Source: Desulfobacterales bacterium (GTDB taxonomy: Bacteria > Desulfobacterota > Desulfobacteria > Desulfobacterales > JAUCGF01). From it: a stretch of DNA of 6,841 nucleotides. The position numbers and the translations under genes are program-made. Each line of letters opens with the position of its first letter. Position 1 is the first letter of the stretch. A model generated the notes under the pieces. It worked only from the letters and a program-made list of their open reading frames with translations. It was not told the DNA's origin and did no database searches. Below are positions 1-6,746 of this stretch, piece after piece. The stretch spans positions 1-6,841 of the forward strand of contig JAOZRC010000292.1 of NCBI GenBank assembly GCA_029940345.1, read 5' to 3'.

Positions 1-23
1 ACCGCTCTCACGCTTTTGCAGCC

Positions 24-195
24 GATTTAAGACTTTTCAAACAGGCTCTAAGGAAAACGGTTGTGTTTTCGTACGTCATGGCGGTAATCACGATTGGTAT
101 AAAAAATCCCTGTTCAGGAAAAGGCCAACCTGTTCCAAGGCATACTGAAATAGGAGATAACCTCGCAAAAAAAAATAATAAAAAGATTATCCTAA
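24..195 (+). pseudogene. hicA: HicA-family mRNA interferase toxin, frameshifted remnant
   Basis: HicA toxins are small double-stranded-RNA-binding-fold proteins that cleave mRNA and are neutralised by HicB. Frame 2 from 53 reads ENGCVFVRHGGNHDWYK, with the family's G-N-H active-site motif. The reading then has to move to frame 3 at 105 to give NPCSGKGQPVPRHTEIGDNL, the typical HicA C-terminal half. It must shift again at 175 to give the usual ending AKKIIKRLS with a TAA stop at 193-195. Both later shifts fall in A runs (six A at 101-106, nine A at 167-175) and each is corrected by removing one A. The N-terminal part (frame 3 from about 24, DLRLFKQAL) needs a further shift near 51-53, and no start codon is clear. 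No hicB follows; the acyl carrier protein gene comes next. Family assignment rests on recognised motifs. Whether the indels are true decay or sequencing error cannot be told here. Confidence 0.72.
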
Positions 196-243
196 ATCGC
201 CATCAGCAAAAAATGATAAACCCCAAAAAGAAATGAAACTGGC

Positions 244-528
244 ATGAAAAACTTAATAAACGAACTGAAAATCAAAATTGTAGACACACTTGATCTGGTC
301 GATGTGAATCCGGACGATATTGATGAAAATGAACAACTGGTGGGAGGTGACCTGGGAATTGATTCCATTGACGTACTCGAAATGGTGATGATGATTGAAC
401 AGGATTACGATGTCAAAATTGATAATCGCGAGCTGGGTGCCAAGGTGTTTGCCAGTTTGCTGACAATGGCCGCCTATATTCATTCTAAGTCGCCTATTTA
501 TTCTAAGTCGCCGGAGTCTGACAATTGA
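244..528 (+). CDS. Acyl carrier protein (type II FAS/PKS-like)
   Basis: This 94-residue protein is a cytoplasmic carrier that holds growing acyl chains on a 4'-phosphopantetheine arm for the ketosynthase encoded next to it. The attachment motif is LGIDSID, with Ser41 as the expected modified serine. It is followed by the acidic helix (LEMVMMIEQDYDVKI) that normally docks partner enzymes. The ACP fold ends at about residue 80. The last 14 residues are an added tail containing SKSP twice, created by an 18-nt tandem duplication. ATG at 244 is the first start after the in-frame TAA at 217, but it has only a weak Shine-Dalgarno sequence. The stop overlaps the TTG start of the downstream ketosynthase by 4 nt, so the two are translationally coupled. 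The motif style resembles secondary carrier proteins of aryl-polyene-like or other specialised clusters more than housekeeping AcpP, but that is inference, and the product is unknown. Confidence 0.9.
   Translation: MKNLINELKIKIVDTLDLVDVNPDDIDENEQLVGGDLGIDSIDVLEMVMMIEQDYDVKIDNRELGAKVFASLLTMAAYIHSKSPIYSKSPESDN
471..512 (+). repeat. Short tandem duplication in the 3' end of the ACP gene
   Basis: The 13-mer ATTCTAAGTCGCC occurs at 482-494 and again at 500-512, a period of 18 nt. The similarity extends left, as CGCCTAT occurs at both 471-477 and 491-497. It encodes the hexapeptide pair HSKSPI / YSKSPE, lengthening the ACP tail without breaking frame. The second copy ends directly at the GGAG that serves the next gene. 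Confidence 0.85.
513..516 (+). promoter_or_regulatory. Ribosome-binding site for the ketosynthase fusion (supports TTG start)
   Basis: GGAG lies inside the last codons of the ACP gene, 8 nt before TTG at 525. The next in-frame Met is residue 17, inside the conserved first strand (FVTGMGV), which is too late for a real start. TTG at 525 is therefore the best supported initiation codon. Confidence 0.7.
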
Positions 529-2741
529 CCGAAGCCTATGTTAATAATAGAAGGCGCATATTTGTAACCGGCATGGGCGTGATCAGCGCTTTCGGAATCG
601 GATTGCCCTGCTTGAAAGCGTCGATTGCGAAAAACCTTAGGGCAATCCGTCCCCTTCGTCTTTTCCCAAGCCCTCGGATTGAGCCTTTGCCCGTTGGCGA
701 AATTGAAACTGATTGGCAAAATGATGACGCCATTCCCCGCACCCATCAACTGGCCTTGATTGCTGCCCAGGAAGCAGTGTCTGACACCCGAGCCGCACCT
801 GATGCGATTGTTATCGGAGTGACCACTGGCGGCATGTTAAAAACGGAAACTTTGCTTAAAGAGCAACGGCATGATCCGCCAGCCTTTCAGTATCATAGCG
901 CCGGCACGGTTGGAGCATACGTCGCCAACCAAATCGGCTGCCAGGGGCCTGTGATAACCGTAGCCACAGCCTGTTCATCCGGATCAGCGGCAATAAAAAT
1001 CGCGATGCAAATGCTAAAGCAGGGAAAAGCCCAAACCGTGCTTGCCGGCGGGGCGGATGCGCTTTGCCGACTGACCTATTACGGTTTTAATTCACTGCAA
1101 CTCGTTGATCCTCAAGGAGGACGCCCTTTGGATCGTGACCGCCGCGGTATGTCAGTGGGCGAAGGGGCTGCCTGGCTGCTGCTCTCATCCGGTGATACGA
1201 CGCCTGATGACGCTATCGTGGAAATTTTAGGCGGGGCGTTAAGCTGCGACGCCTATCACCCGACGGCACCGCATCCGCAAGGTGAAGGCGCTTTACGGGC
1301 AATGACCACGGCAATCAGAAATTCCGGAATTAAACCCGAAGATATCGATTATGTCAATTTGCACGGCACCGGCACGTCCGACAACGATCTGGCCGAAGCC
1401 CGGGCGCTGAATACGCTTTTTGGCAATGACATGCCGGCTTTGTCCTCGGTTAAGGGGAGCTTAGGGCACTGTCTGGCGGCGGCCGGGGCAATTGAAGCGG
1501 TTATTGCGGCTATCAGCATTACCGATGGCATCCTTCCTGTCAATTGCGGTTGTGTAACGCCTGATCCCGAACTAAAGCTCCGGCCGGTGTTAAAACCGAC
1601 AAAACAGGAGATTCGCACCGTTTTGTCAAACTCATTCGGATTTGGTGGCAACAATGCCGCACTGGTTATCAGTGCTCCCGGCAAAGGCAAACCGAATGTC
1701 GCGCAAAGACTTGCACCTCTGACAATCAAGGGTTACGCTTTTATCACCGGTGCAGGTGATACGGAAGCGACGCTAAATTGTCTGGCGTCTGGCCAGACGT
1801 GTGCGGGGCAAGCGGATTTGGAAGAAATATCGGAAACGCTTTCCAAGCGAGCGGTGCGCCGCCTTAAACGGTTGCCGCGTTTGGCGCTGTCACTGGCAGT
1901 TGCCGCCCAGGCCAATGCGGAAAATGCGGGATTAACCGAAACACCGTCAGCCGTGTTTTGCGGAACCGGCTTAGGCCCCCTTTCGGAAACCTGCAATTTT
2001 CTTACCAAGCTGTATGCTTCGGATGAACGCTTCACCAGCCCGACCGATTTTATCGGCGCGGTGCATAATGCGCCTGCCGGTCAGATTGCCATGTATTTCA
2101 ATGCTAAGGGCCCGAATGTAACTACGACCGGTGGTGATTATTCTTTTGAACAGGCGTTGATGACAGCCGGTCTGATGGCCGATGAGTGTGATGGGGCGTT
2201 TTTGCTTTTAGGCGCGGATGAAAACCACCCGGAGCTTTCGCCGTTGTTTGATCGGTCTGCACATGCGAATGATGACCGTGCTGACGGCGGCGGCGCACTT
2301 TGCCTGCAAAAAAAAACTGACAAAGAAAAAAAACTAAGTATTGATTGCGTGTTTTTGGAAAATGCGCATAACAACCCAGATATTGTCACAAGGCTTATGA
2401 ATTCCTTGGGTGGTTCCGAAATCATCAGGCAACATTACGGAGCTGTTTTGGCAGGCATACCGGCGGCATTTCGAGATCAGGGAATGCAGCAATTACAAGC
2501 ATTTTGTAATAAAACCGAATTTGACGGTGCAGTGCTGAATTGCCGTCGCATTACCGGTGAATTTAATTCGGCATCGGCGGTGGCCGCAGCCCTGGCCGCT
2601 CATTTTGTCAACACCGGAAAAATAGATGCCGGACTTGATAATCCCCAACCAATTTTCCTTCAAGGCAAAGGTATCTTACTTCTCGGTTTGGGGGAATTTG
2701 TCACAGCCGTTGTCATTCGGAAGACTGTCGGTGTATCTTAA
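525..2741 (+). CDS. Ketosynthase (FabF-like) fused to a catalytically dead ketosynthase/chain-length-factor-like domain
   Basis: The 738-residue protein has two thiolase-fold units. Residues about 10-385 form a complete beta-ketoacyl-ACP synthase, which would condense malonyl-ACP with an acyl chain. It has the opening strand VTGMGVISAFG, nucleophile Cys150 (TACSSGS), His280 (LHGTGTSDND), Lys310 and His315 (KGSLGH), and the C-terminal SNSFGFGGNN loop. Residues about 400-730 repeat the fold in degenerate form: GPNVTTTGGDYSF aligns without gaps to GPVITVATACSSG and puts Asp538 where Cys would be. No HGTGT is present, and the Lys/His pair appears as Arg674/Glu679. The second unit also contains SVHN-like AVHNAPAGQIA, typical of Ketoacyl-synt_2-type proteins. 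The architecture resembles KS-alpha/KS-beta (chain length factor) pairs, here on one chain of about 740 residues against about 410 for FabF alone. It overlaps the ACP gene by 4 nt and uses TTG. The substrate is unknown, and no partner enzymes follow. Confidence 0.9.
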   Translation: MTEAYVNNRRRIFVTGMGVISAFGIGLPCLKASIAKNLRAIRPLRLFPSPRIEPLPVGEIETDWQNDDAIPRTHQLALIAAQEAVSDTRAAPDAIVIGVTTGGMLKTETLLKEQRHDPPAFQYHSAGTVGAYVANQIGCQGPVITVATACSSGSAAIKIAMQMLKQGKAQTVLAGGADALCRLTYYGFNSLQLVDPQGGRPLDRDRRGMSVGEGAAWLLLSSGDTTPDDAIVEILGGALSCDAYHPTAPHPQGEGALRAMTTAIRNSGIKPEDIDYVNLHGTGTSDNDLAEARALNTLFGNDMPALSSVKGSLGHCLAAAGAIEAVIAAISITDGILPVNCGCVTPDPELKLRPVLKPTKQEIRTVLSNSFGFGGNNAALVISAPGKGKPNVAQRLAPLTIKGYAFITGAGDTEATLNCLASGQTCAGQADLEEISETLSKRAVRRLKRLPRLALSLAVAAQANAENAGLTETPSAVFCGTGLGPLSETCNFLTKLYASDERFTSPTDFIGAVHNAPAGQIAMYFNAKGPNVTTTGGDYSFEQALMTAGLMADECDGAFLLLGADENHPELSPLFDRSAHANDDRADGGGALCLQKKTDKEKKLSIDCVFLENAHNNPDIVTRLMNSLGGSEIIRQHYGAVLAGIPAAFRDQGMQQLQAFCNKTEFDGAVLNCRRITGEFNSASAVAAALAAHFVNTGKIDAGLDNPQPIFLQGKGILLLGLGEFVTAVVIRKTVGVS

Positions 2742-2746
2742 ATACA

Positions 2747-2784
2747 GCTACTTTTGGCATCCTTCATATAACACTGAAAGTAGC
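2747..2784. terminator. Possible hairpin between convergent genes
   Basis: GCTACTTT (2747-2754) and AAAGTAGC (2777-2784) form a perfect 8-bp stem with a 22-nt loop, starting 6 nt after the ketosynthase stop. No clear U-tract follows on either strand and the loop is long, so this is at best a weak terminator. The rest of the 136-bp convergent spacer (2742-2877) shows no gene or stronger hairpin. Confidence 0.25.
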
Positions 2785-2877
2785 AGATTAAGGGGGGAGT
2801 GAACGGTTACCATTGTAAGCCTGCTCATTCGATTGCTATCGTGATCGTTTCCGCCGAACAAGCTATGATAAAAAAGG

Positions 2878-5800
2878 TTATTCTCTACGCGTAATCTCTT
2901 CAGCAATCAATTCAGCCTGTTTCAAAACAGTTTCAGTTGCCAATTTCTGCATATCCGGCGGGTAGCCATACTGACGCAATGTTCTTTTTACGATGACTTT
3001 TAATTTTGCCTTGACGCTTTCCATAATTGTCCAATCAATGGAAGCATTGGCTTTGACTTTTTCAAATAAAACAACGGCCAATTCCCTTAATTTATCTTTT
3101 CCCATTACCTCACGGGCGCTGTCGTTATTGGCAATGGCGGTATAAAAAGCATATTCAAAATCAGATAACCCCATTTCATGAGGCTCTTTGTCCATCGCCT
3201 GGATTTCTTTACTTAATTTAATGAGCTCTTCAATGACTTCCGCTGCCGTTATAATTTTATTATGATATTTCTTAATGGCGTTTTCCAGCATCTCCATTAG
3301 GGATTTACTTTGAATCAGGTTCTTTTTGGTTCGTGATTTTATTTCGTCATTGAGCAGTTTTTTCAAAACTTCAAGCGCAATGTTTTGATGCTTCATATTT
3401 TTGACTTCCAAAAGAAAGTCTTCTGAAAGGATAGAAATATCCGGTTTTTTGATCCCGGCGGCATCGAAAACATCAATGACCTGATCGGTCACCAGCGCTT
3501 TATCAATCACCTGTCTGATGGCGGTTTCAAGTTCTTCGTCGGTTTTACCTGGGCCGGTGCCTTCAAATTTGGATAGACGGGACTTGACCGCCTGAAAAAA
3601 TGAGACCTCATCTTTAACATCCATCGCCTGTTCGTGGGGGATGGCAATGGAAAAAACCTGGGAAAGGGCGGTTACTTCGTTAATGTATCTCTTTTTTCCG
3701 TTTTCCAGACCTAAAATGTGGTCCGCCGCTGCAAGTATCAGTGAAAGTTTTTTCCCGGTGTCAGCCCCGAAATAGTTTTCGTAGGCAAACCCATGAAACA
3801 TCTGGGAAACGACTTCCAGTTTCTCCAGCATCAGTTGCACCGCCTGTTCCTGTGCAATGGCCGGGTCGCCTTTGCCGCCGCTATCCGAATAAAACGACAA
3901 GGCTTTTTTAAGGTCGGATGCAATGCCGAGGTAATCTACGACCAGCCCGCCGGTTTTATCTTTATAGACACGATTTACCCGTGCAATGGCCTGCATCAGA
4001 TTATGGCCTTTCATAGGTTTGTCTATGTAAAGGGTGTGCAGGGACGGCACATCAAAGCCGGTCAGCCACATATCCCGGACGATCACCAGTTTGAGTTCAT
4101 CTTGCGGGTCTCGCATTCTTTCGGCCAATGTCCGGCGATGTTCCTTGGTGGTATGATGTTTGGCAATCTCAGGGCCGTCGGAGGATGCGGATGTCATCAC
4201 AACTTTGATCACACCCTTTTTAAGGTCATCATCGCGCCATTCGGGTTTGAGTGTGACGATCTCCTTGAACAGATCGGCCGCAATCCGGCGGGACATGGCA
4301 ACGATCATGGCTTTGCCTTCAAAAACTTCCTGCCGTTGCTCATAATGGCTGATAATATCCTGAGCCACCTGTTTGATTCGGTTTTTACTTCCTATGAGCG
4401 CTTCCAGTTTGGTCCACCTGGTTTTAGCTTTCTGTGATACGGTCAGATCATCATGCGCCAATTCTACATCCATATCGAAAACAAGCTTTTGGCCTTCTTC
4501 ACTTAATGCTATTTTGGCAAGCCTGCTCTCATAATAAATTCTGACGGTTGCTCCATCCTCAACCGCCTGGGCAATATCGTAAACATCAACATAATTGCCA
4601 AATACGGCAGGGGTGTTTACATCGGTACTTTCAATAGGGGTTCCGGTAAAACCCAGATAAGTGGCATTGGGCAAGGCGTCCCGCATATACTTGGCAAAGC
4701 CGTAAACAATTTTTTTGCCGATGACAAGACCATTTTCATCTTTGGCATCGATGGTTTTGGCTTTAAAACCATACTGGGTGCGGTGGGCTTCATCGGCTAT
4801 GACAATGATGTTTTCCCTCGCAGATAAGGTTTCATAAACATTGCCTTCGTCGGGATTAAATTTCTGGATGGTGGTAAACACCACGCCGCCGGCAGCTACT
4901 TTAAGCAACGCTTTCAAATGGCTTCGGCTTTGGGCTTGCACCGGTTTTTGACGCAGCAGTTGTTTGGAAGCGGCGAACGTGTCAAACAATTGGTCATCCA
5001 AATCGTTTCGGTCGGTAATGGCCAGAACCGTGGGGTTGTCCATTGCCAGCACAATCTTGCCCGTATAAAAAACCATGGAAAGAGATTTTCCGCTCCCCTG
5101 GGTATGCCACACCACACCGCCTTTGCGGTCGCCCACGGGTTGAGAATCCACTTGGGTGAGCCCGTAATGGGCGGGGGACGCCATCACCGTAAACCCATCG
5201 GCCTTCCCGGCGCGTGTTTCGGAATAGCCCGATGCCCGCAGCGTCGATTCCACGGCGCGGTTCACAGCATAATATTGATGATAGGAAGCCAGTTTTTTAA
5301 TTGTCTGAACACTGATAACACCGGTTGCCGTATCCTCTTTTTTCGATTTTTCAAAGACGATGAAATGGCGGATCAGATCCGTCAGGGTTTTCTGATTGAG
5401 CATTCCCTTGATCAGGGTTTCCAACTGGCCGATAAACGCAGAGGCTTCGGTTTTACCGTCCGCCGTTTTCCAGGCCATGAAACGGCTGAATCCGGATGAG
5501 ACAGTTCCGGCGCGGGCTTCAAGTCCATCGGAAATGATTATGAAACCATTATAAGTAAACAGGCTGGGGATGGTTTGTATGTAGGTCTGAAGCTGTTTGA
5601 ACGCGGACAGGACAGTGGCGTTGGCATCCGCCGGGTTTTTGAGTTCGATCACCACTAGCGGCAGGCCGTTGACAAACAGGATCATATCCGGCCGTTTGTT
5701 CACATTGTTTTCAATCACGGTGAATTGGTTGGCAACCATGAAATCGTTATTTTGCGGATTTTCAAAATCAATGAGCCAGACCAGATCGCCCCGGCCGTAT

Positions 5801-6114
5801 CCGGCTTTTTGAAAGGTGACCGTTATTCCCTCGGTGAGCATGCGGTGAAATGCTTCGTTGTTGGAAATCAAATCCGGCGAATTGAGCCGTTGAATCTGTT
5901 TGACAGCGTCTTCGCGGATATCCGCAGCTATCGACGGGTTGATCCTGGCGACGGCTTTTCGCAGTCGTTCAATAAGCAGCACATCTTCAAACGATTGCCT
6001 TTCAGGTGTATCGCTGTCCGGGGCAATGTCAGGAGCGTAAATGTATTGGCAGCCCTGCTTTTCGAGGAGTTCGATGGCGAATGCTTCTATTTCGGATTCT
6101 TTTATTCTTTCCAT
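2878..6114 (-). CDS. hsdR: Type I restriction endonuclease, R (motor and nuclease) subunit
   Basis: HsdR joins HsdM and HsdS to make an R2M2S complex that translocates unmethylated DNA using ATP and cuts it at a distance. At 1078 residues it is full length (EcoR124I HsdR is about 1040). The N-terminal PD-(D/E)XK nuclease shows Asp143 (RPDMI), Glu157-X-Lys159 (VIELKNP) and the Q174xxxY178 motif of this family. The superfamily 2 motor follows: Walker A HTQGSGKS at 337-344, DEAH at 441-444, GFTGTP at 488-493, TGFDVP at 685-690 and QAIARVNR at 708-715. Residues after about 760 form the helical C-terminal region that docks to the methylase core (DUF3387-like). All key residues are present, so it should be active. 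GAAGG at 6121-6125, 6 nt upstream of ATG, supports the start. It lies 29 bp downstream of the GxxExxY gene and is probably co-transcribed with it. hsdM and hsdS are not in the window. Confidence 0.96.
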   Translation of the reverse strand: MERIKESEIEAFAIELLEKQGCQYIYAPDIAPDSDTPERQSFEDVLLIERLRKAVARINPSIAADIREDAVKQIQRLNSPDLISNNEAFHRMLTEGITVTFQKAGYGRGDLVWLIDFENPQNNDFMVANQFTVIENNVNKRPDMILFVNGLPLVVIELKNPADANATVLSAFKQLQTYIQTIPSLFTYNGFIIISDGLEARAGTVSSGFSRFMAWKTADGKTEASAFIGQLETLIKGMLNQKTLTDLIRHFIVFEKSKKEDTATGVISVQTIKKLASYHQYYAVNRAVESTLRASGYSETRAGKADGFTVMASPAHYGLTQVDSQPVGDRKGGVVWHTQGSGKSLSMVFYTGKIVLAMDNPTVLAITDRNDLDDQLFDTFAASKQLLRQKPVQAQSRSHLKALLKVAAGGVVFTTIQKFNPDEGNVYETLSARENIIVIADEAHRTQYGFKAKTIDAKDENGLVIGKKIVYGFAKYMRDALPNATYLGFTGTPIESTDVNTPAVFGNYVDVYDIAQAVEDGATVRIYYESRLAKIALSEEGQKLVFDMDVELAHDDLTVSQKAKTRWTKLEALIGSKNRIKQVAQDIISHYEQRQEVFEGKAMIVAMSRRIAADLFKEIVTLKPEWRDDDLKKGVIKVVMTSASSDGPEIAKHHTTKEHRRTLAERMRDPQDELKLVIVRDMWLTGFDVPSLHTLYIDKPMKGHNLMQAIARVNRVYKDKTGGLVVDYLGIASDLKKALSFYSDSGGKGDPAIAQEQAVQLMLEKLEVVSQMFHGFAYENYFGADTGKKLSLILAAADHILGLENGKKRYINEVTALSQVFSIAIPHEQAMDVKDEVSFFQAVKSRLSKFEGTGPGKTDEELETAIRQVIDKALVTDQVIDVFDAAGIKKPDISILSEDFLLEVKNMKHQNIALEVLKKLLNDEIKSRTKKNLIQSKSLMEMLENAIKKYHNKIITAAEVIEELIKLSKEIQAMDKEPHEMGLSDFEYAFYTAIANNDSAREVMGKDKLRELAVVLFEKVKANASIDWTIMESVKAKLKVIVKRTLRQYGYPPDMQKLATETVLKQAELIAEEITRRE

Positions 6115-6129
6115 TTATCACCTTCAATT

Positions 6130-6171
6130 GTCTGGACTGTGATTTATCTGATTTTAGGATTTCCCTGATTT
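6130..6171. repeat. Solitary partial copy of the 81-bp repeat, between GxxExxY gene and hsdR
   Basis: The stretch matches the first 42 positions of the array unit that starts again at 6570. Over the 35 nt from the conserved ACTGTGATTTATCTGATTT block (6136-6170 versus 6576-6610) there are only two mismatches. Its sequence variant is closer to the adjacent array copy at 6570 than to the copies further right. On the - strand it encodes the last residues and stop of the GxxExxY protein, and it ends just before the hsdR ribosome-binding site. Confidence 0.88.
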
Positions 6172-6563
6172 TTCTGCTTAAATTTTTTATTAGCGACTCG
6201 TTTAAATTCCAAGCTTTTAGAACCGAAATTAATCAATAAACCGACTTCAAGATCATACGCTTCCAAATAATTGATTGCCTGTGCCAGATGTACATCTCCC
6301 AATTTAATGACAGCCTTCAATTCAACCGCTATGACATCTTTAACTAAAAAATCCACGCGCCGTGTGCCGATCTGCTGATTTTTGTAATAGACAGGCATTA
6401 CTTGTTCTCTTCTGAATACCAATCCGTTATCGGTCAATTCAATGGCCAGCGCCCGTTGATAAATGACTTCCTGAAAGCCATTGCCTAATGCGGAATGCAC
6501 TCTCATAGCACATCCAATTATCTTTGATGTCAATTCGGAATATTTATATCTGTTGTCTATCAT
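6144..6563 (-). CDS. GxxExxY family protein (PD-(D/E)XK nuclease-like)
   Basis: This is a small protein of the GxxExxY family (PDDEXK_3-like), whose cellular role is not established. From the Met at 6563 it has 139 residues. The signature is GFQEVIY near residue 30, followed by a nuclease-like core: RRVDF (Asp), then AVELKAV (Glu-X-Lys), then QAINYL, matching the QxxxY pattern seen in related nucleases, and GLLINFG. A possible start two codons earlier (6569) is less likely because GGAAGG at 6570-6575 touches that ATG but is 6 nt from the one at 6563. The last residues, NQGNPKIR, and the TAA stop are encoded by a copy of the 81-bp repeat. The gene lies just upstream of hsdR in the same orientation. 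It could act with the restriction system, but a passenger role in a repeat-borne cassette is equally possible. Confidence 0.88.
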   Translation of the reverse strand: MIDNRYKYSELTSKIIGCAMRVHSALGNGFQEVIYQRALAIELTDNGLVFRREQVMPVYYKNQQIGTRRVDFLVKDVIAVELKAVIKLGDVHLAQAINYLEAYDLEVGLLINFGSKSLEFKRVANKKFKQKNQGNPKIR

Positions 6564-6569
6564 TGCCAT

Positions 6570-6575
6570 CCTTCC
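6570..6575 (-). promoter_or_regulatory. Ribosome-binding site of the GxxExxY gene
   Basis: On the - strand GGAAGG stands 6 nt before the ATG at 6563-6561 and directly against the ATG at 6569-6567, so it favours the inner start. It replaces the first bases of the array unit (positions 1-6), which otherwise match the other copies poorly only here. Confidence 0.6.
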
Positions 6576-6625
6576 ACTGTGATTTATCTGATTTCAGGAT
6601 TGCCCTGATTATTGCAGAGTTTCAA

Positions 6626-6655
6626 ATTATAGTTCATCATTTAATCACATGTCTG
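6626..6655 (-). promoter_or_regulatory. Candidate sigma-70-type promoter for GxxExxY gene and hsdR
   Basis: On the - strand a perfect TATAAT (6631-6626) is preceded after 18 nt by CAGACA (6655-6650), which matches four of six bases of TTGACA. Transcription would start about 55 nt upstream of the GxxExxY start. The other array units carry TATGAT at the same position, so only the gene-proximal copy has the full consensus. AT-rich sequence makes chance -10 boxes common. Confidence 0.4.
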
Positions 6656-6665
6656 AACTGTGATT
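6643..6665. repeat. Inverted repeat at the first unit junction
   Basis: AATCACA (6643-6649) and TGTGATT (6659-6665) form a 7-bp perfect stem around 9 nt. The left arm ends one array unit and the right arm opens the next. Confidence 0.6.
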
Positions 6666-6723
6666 TATTTGATTTTGAGATTACTCTGAATATTAGCGGT
6701 TTTGTAATCATAGGCCATCATTT

Positions 6724-6746
6724 AATCACATGTCTGAACTGTGATT
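6724..6746. repeat. Inverted repeat at the second unit junction
   Basis: This has the same 7-bp AATCACA / TGTGATT arms and 9-nt loop, one period later. At the third junction (6805-6827) the right arm reads TATGATT, which leaves one mismatch. Confidence 0.6.

Noticed and set aside
61..103. Promoter-like TATAAA at 98-103 upstream of the ACP gene.
   Set aside because: No matching -35 hexamer is found at suitable spacing and the sequence is explained as hicA remnant coding. The ACP promoter was not located.
1786..1799. Perfect 14-nt palindrome CGTCTGGCCAGACG.
   Set aside because: It lies inside the linker-to-second-domain coding region of the ketosynthase gene, with no partner sites; chance is the simpler explanation.
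3793..4437. A 214-codon + strand open frame opposite hsdR, and other long frames opposite hsdR and the ketosynthase.
   Set aside because: They lie wholly antisense to genes with complete conserved motifs and show no recognisable domain of their own.
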